DNA from: Ophthalmolycus amberensis
Taxonomy: Eukaryota > Chordata > Actinopteri > Perciformes > Zoarcidae
NCBI GenBank assembly: GCA_024529925.1
Contig: JAFEUB010000775.1
Coordinates: 852,501 to 916,500 of the forward strand
Direction of reading: 5' to 3'
Length of the DNA: 64,000 bases
Shown here: positions 60,110-64,000 of the stretch, one piece after another
Layout of the letters: every line of letters starts with the position of its first letter
Numbering within the stretch: position 1 is the stretch's first letter
The notes under the pieces: generated by a model
Database searches by the model: none
Seen by the model: only the letters and a program-made list of their open reading frames with translations
What the model was told of the DNA's origin: nothing
Made by a program: the position numbers and the translations under genes

Positions 60110-61560
60110 TCTGATGCCGTTCGTTATACAGGAGGGGCTGCGGGCCGAGCTGCTGCTAACCTTTGCTCAGCTTGTTTCTCTGATCAATTAAGATCCAATC
60201 TGATGTCCGATGATTCAAATCTTTCATCTGGTTCAAATGTACAGATAAAAAAGACAAAGATCTAAAAAATGTATTGAATAAACGTGGCTTAAAATCAGAC
60301 AAAAAGTCAATTTATTACAGCTTGGCAGACGACTACAATGCTGACGTTTGTGCAAAGGGATGTGACTACATTGACGGAGACCAAATGACATGACACCTTG
60401 ATTAAAATAATTTGGGAAAATTCACACAACTCAATCAAATAGATAACACACGTCTAGTCGCATTTAGACATTTTTAATGTAGACAAATAATTAGTATGTT
60501 GTTTGTCTTTCCATTTTGTTAAAGGTGACTTTCCCAATGCTGCTGATTGCAGGAGTGACTTTTGGTAAACACGACTATGATCCTCCTACATTGTTTGACT
60601 TTGATTATAGTTACTCTCTAATGGACCTCCATGACGGAGGGTTGCTAGGAGATTTTTACGAAGCTCCTCAATGAACCGCAGCTCAGACTTTTGTCAGCAT
60701 GACGTATGGTGCGTCATTTGTCATATTCACACATGTGGAGATGTGTCTGTGTGCGGCGTTGCCTCTTGCTTTTCAGTGGTGTATCAGTTTGTATATTTGT
60801 AACTTAACATATGAAATGTGCTGAAGCCTATACAAGTGATATATAAACACAAAACACTGAGGCGGCAAAGAGGCATAGTGTTTGTGACAGAATCTAGTCT
60901 TGTATCTTGTACTATTTTAAGATATGGACTTTTAATATCAAATGTGTAAAGATGATAGTTATACTGCTCAGGTCACTGATAGACGCTGTTATTGGGTGGC
61001 TTTGTCTTATTAATGGTGCTCTCTTTGCAGCTTGTAAGTAGAAATTTCAAATCATCAGAAAGAACATAAATAAACACAGAAAGAATATATGAAGGAAGGG
61101 ACAGAGAGCTGTGTGAAAGTTGTATTATAATCTATAAGATGTATCGACGTTTTGCTTTCGCTATATCTTTGAATTTGAATTTGATCGACACTTGTCGAGG
61201 AACCGGGGGAGACTCAGTGTCTAGTTGTGTTGTCAGAAATACAAATAGAATGTTCTTCATATTATGCTGTAGCATTTTATTATTTTTTTATTTTATTATT
61301 TACTCAGAATCTATCTCATAGTAAGTCAGCCATATTTACAGGGGCACAAATGCAGCATTTTAGGCTTTACTCACCTCATTGTATTGTTCTGTCCTGTATG
61401 CACTCCTACAAAATATGTGACTTTTGTGGCAGCGAAATTGGGATTGTATAAAAGTTCATCGAGCTAGAATTGTGACGCTTTGTGCTTTCAAACGATGTTT
61501 GTCAAAGTAAAGTGAAGGATCAACCAGATGTCTTTTACAATACACTTGTTTTACTGTTAT
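60110..61560. other. Gene desert interval
   Basis: No coding exon or repeat recognised on either strand. Confidence 0.45.
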
Positions 61561-61742
61561 CTGTTTGTTTGTCTACCATATTGTATTGTGAATTTGAATA
61601 TATTTTTAAATGTCTTGATTATTGCACAGTGTTCATTGTTTATTGTTATGCACCATTCATTCACCAAGTCAAATTCCTCGTATGTGTAATGAATACTTGG
61701 CAATAAACGGTTCTGGTTCTGGTTCTGATTCTGATTCTGATG
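61560..61742 (+). mobile_element. LINE/SINE 3' end with (TTCTGA)n-type tail
   Basis: TTGCACAGTGTTCATTGTTTA, CAAGTCAAATTCCTCGTATGTGTAATGAATACTTGGCAATAAACG is a familiar 3' end of fish retroposons; the tail GGTTCTGGTTCTGATTCTGATTCTGAT follows at once. Confidence 0.65.
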
Positions 61743-63189
61743 TCAGCCAACACAGTACACTACAAATCCCTCTTCAGGCTCACATTTGGGCTGCTTCTTG
61801 TTAAGTTTAACAATTTAGTGAAGAAGGGAAATGTGAAAGAAAGGTTTCTGACAGCAAACATTTTTGAGCAAATAAAAAACACATTTTCAAGCAAAATACT
61901 TAAAATAACTAGAAAAAATCAAAACTAAGCATCTAAAAACAATTTAAAGTCTAATGTTGATTTGCTGGATGTTTCTCCTCACTTAAGTTAAAGTGAAAAT
62001 GTGATTTGATGTGTTTAATTGTGAGGCAATGCCGAGTAAAGCAGTACTTTTTCATTTATTATTTTGAATATCATCATCATCCTAAAATAATCACTGAAAC
62101 GGCTCGACTTTCTAAATATGATCAAACACTGTTCAGCATTATAAATACAGTTCAGATAGTTGTTTATTCCTTACAACTGCAAATAACAAAATGTTAAGCA
62201 GTTAGTTTCCTCAGTTTCACTCAAGTCCATGTTCACCTGTAGAGCCTTATATCTGACACATCATGGTACCTCAAATGACTGCATCTCTTTGTCGGTCTCC
62301 CTCTCTCTTAAGGATTCATTAGTCCCTATAGACTCCAGCAGCCTCAACATATTGTACCATTCAGCTGGTACTTATGTGTCATCTGTTATCTATTGGACTG
62401 GTGTTTCTGGTGAGCATATGAATGATAATCAGGCCTTTGTGCGTCCATAGAGGTGCAGCAGGATCCGCAGTCTGTGATGTTGCCTCAGGGGGAGATTAGG
62501 AGGGGCAGCCGGCCCTCTGTGTCACGTCGACAGTCACAGCGCCCATCCACGGCTGGGCCAAACCCCACTGGGACCTTAAATCCTGTTACACTGTCAGCTA
62601 AAACCATCATTTGTATTAGTGATGTGTGGGTGTTTAAGTGTGTGTACATATTAAGTGAGGGGGGATAGTGTCTTAAACTATGAATTATTCATACCAAAAA
62701 GAAAAGGAGATATTGACTACATCTCCATAAACAGACTGCTCTCTTTATGTCATCAGGCACGAGATCTTTGGGTATAATTGCATAAAAGCCCCTGAAAATG
62801 TGCTTCTCCAACGGCACAGCAGGCACTGGTCAGTGTTATCATCAGGGATGAACTTGAGTGATGGCAATTGTTCCAACTTAATATCTCATAAATAATTTAC
62901 TATTTCAGGGGCATTGCTTTCCCTCTATCAAACATAAACGTTAAGAAGCTTTACCAACCCACAGCTGTATGCTAGTTACTGAACACATGGAGCTCACCGG
63001 TTTGTGGGGGAAAACACAGATATGGATGTGATGATGCATCAATCTTATCATAAGTGGCTATAAATGTATATATATTTTTTATATTTTAGCTTGGGATGAG
63101 AGCAAAAAAAAAATGTAATAGAGTTGAAATGATGCGAGTGGGCTATTTCCTCTCGATTATTTATCTCAATAACAAGTGATTATGGAGAA
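61743..63189. other. Gene desert interval
   Basis: No coding exon or transposon recognised. AT-rich stretch at 63060-63125. Confidence 0.45.
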
Positions 63190-64000
63190 TGAGATTCTTT
63201 GCACTTCTGGCCCGCGCCTCCAGAGGGAGGTCAAAACTATTTGTCAGTCTCCAGTTGGGTTTGCAAATTAGGATGAGCCTCCCTGCGTGACGACCCATGA
63301 AACCTCTATTCCTATCCACGGGGTGACTGCTGTACATAATTTGAAAATTAGGGCCTTTGATAACATCTTTATGTTAAGCACTACATCAAGCTGCCACCAC
63401 ATGCAGCCTATCTGCCGCTGCAAAAAGCTGAATTCGAGACACGATACTTTTTAAATCTGCAGTGTTTAGCCCATGGGCTGGAACAAAATACACATTTTGC
63501 CTATTTAATTTTGTGCTTGAGCACATAATCTGGCACACTCTTCATGAGAATAATGGTGCTTTTAATGATAAAAACATGTCATTAACTTATTACCTCATTA
63601 AGAATCGGAATAAAAGCGATAGATTTGTATTTACAGGTTTCATAGAGTGCAACAAGATTGACAGACTAGTTAATGGCTGATTCCTGTCAGGAAATGAAAG
63701 GACAGACTAATAGAAAAATGGAAATGGCTCTCGCAGATACAACAGTCATTCGGACAGATATTTTGTGTCACTAAAGGGTTTAACTGCTCCTAATTTCTAC
63801 CTACTTTAATGGCGCAGCCTAATTACAGGTCCAGCCTTTATGGAAGATGAGCGGTGTGAAGCTGGGCGCATTAGGCCTCTTTAATGAGGAGAAAACAGAT
63901 AGCATCACACCCTCATGTGGGCATGTTTTGGAGCTGAAGAGGTAATACGCTGGACGTGACAATTTATGGGAAATATGCGTAAATCAGACAACATATAAAC
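63190..64000. other. Candidate conserved non-coding element block
   Basis: Complex low-repeat sequence with many homeodomain-type words (TACATAATTTGAAAATTAGG, TGTCATTAACTTATTACCTCATTA, TTTAATGGCGCAGCCTAATTACAGG, CTTTAATGAGGAG). No ORF of note. The density and variety of ATTA/TAAT cores is enhancer-like; conservation untested. Confidence 0.3.

Noticed and set aside
59744..60265. Open frame encoding about 60 consecutive Phe (and a poly-Leu frame)
   Set aside because: Direct translation of the TTC microsatellite.
1..64000. CRISPR array, bacterial operon, phage or toxin system
   Set aside because: All tandem repeats here lack regular unique spacers, and the coding genes are spliced vertebrate genes.

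Overview
This window is vertebrate nuclear DNA from a ray-finned (teleost, probably percomorph) fish. The genes are intron-rich with GT-AG junctions, their proteins are fish versions of vertebrate families, and the spaces between them hold teleost-type repeats. There is no operon structure, CRISPR array or prokaryotic feature. No database search was run; gene names rest on recognising protein motifs and on exon chains whose phases close.

Layout. 0.1-1.5 kb (minus strand): a complete six-exon lipocalin of the prostaglandin D synthase family (179 aa) with a TATA box. 1.7-1.9 kb: a 49-bp minisatellite upstream of that promoter. 2.1-3.5 kb (plus): the 5' end of an endogenous retrovirus (LTR, primer-binding-site-like sequence, leader, start of gag). 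It runs straight into an intact C-terminal piece of a ZFX/ZFY/ZNF711-type zinc-finger gene (3.49-3.63 kb) and probably its 3'UTR. 5.3-7.1 kb (minus): a 5'-truncated LINE with a long reverse-transcriptase ORF. 7.2-8.8 kb: two palindromic AT-rich arrays around a LINE 3' end, closed by a 34-bp hairpin. 8.9-10.7 kb: a decayed, probably retroelement-derived ORF cluster. 11.3-11.65 kb: a Rex1/CR1-like LINE remnant.

13.4-30.1 kb is the gene-dense core, all on the minus strand: zdhhc23 (396 aa, all coding exons), atp6v1a (617 aa, 14 coding exons, every phase closing) and wasf3 (about 464 aa, eight coding exons, with one unresolved single-base frame conflict). A piggyBac-like non-autonomous element with TTAA ends lies between zdhhc23 and atp6v1a. 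The wasf3 poly(A) signal lies only a few hundred bases from the atp6v1a promoter side.

31.6-64 kb is a gene desert on the 5' side of wasf3. I found no spliced coding gene there. It contains a LINE 3' fragment (50.5-51.4 kb), hAT-like and other teleost interspersed repeats, microsatellites (including a 62-unit pure TTC tract at 59.9-60.1 kb), a ZNF143/Staf-like motif and several stretches whose composition resembles vertebrate conserved non-coding elements. That last point is only an impression.

The gene products act independently: a secreted lipid carrier, a palmitoyltransferase, the V-ATPase catalytic subunit and an Arp2/3 activator. The zdhhc23-atp6v1a pairing fits a conserved vertebrate neighbourhood (human 3q13.31, from memory). 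I found no convincing new molecular system. The most unusual structure is the retrovirus/zinc-finger-gene chimera at 2.1-5.3 kb.
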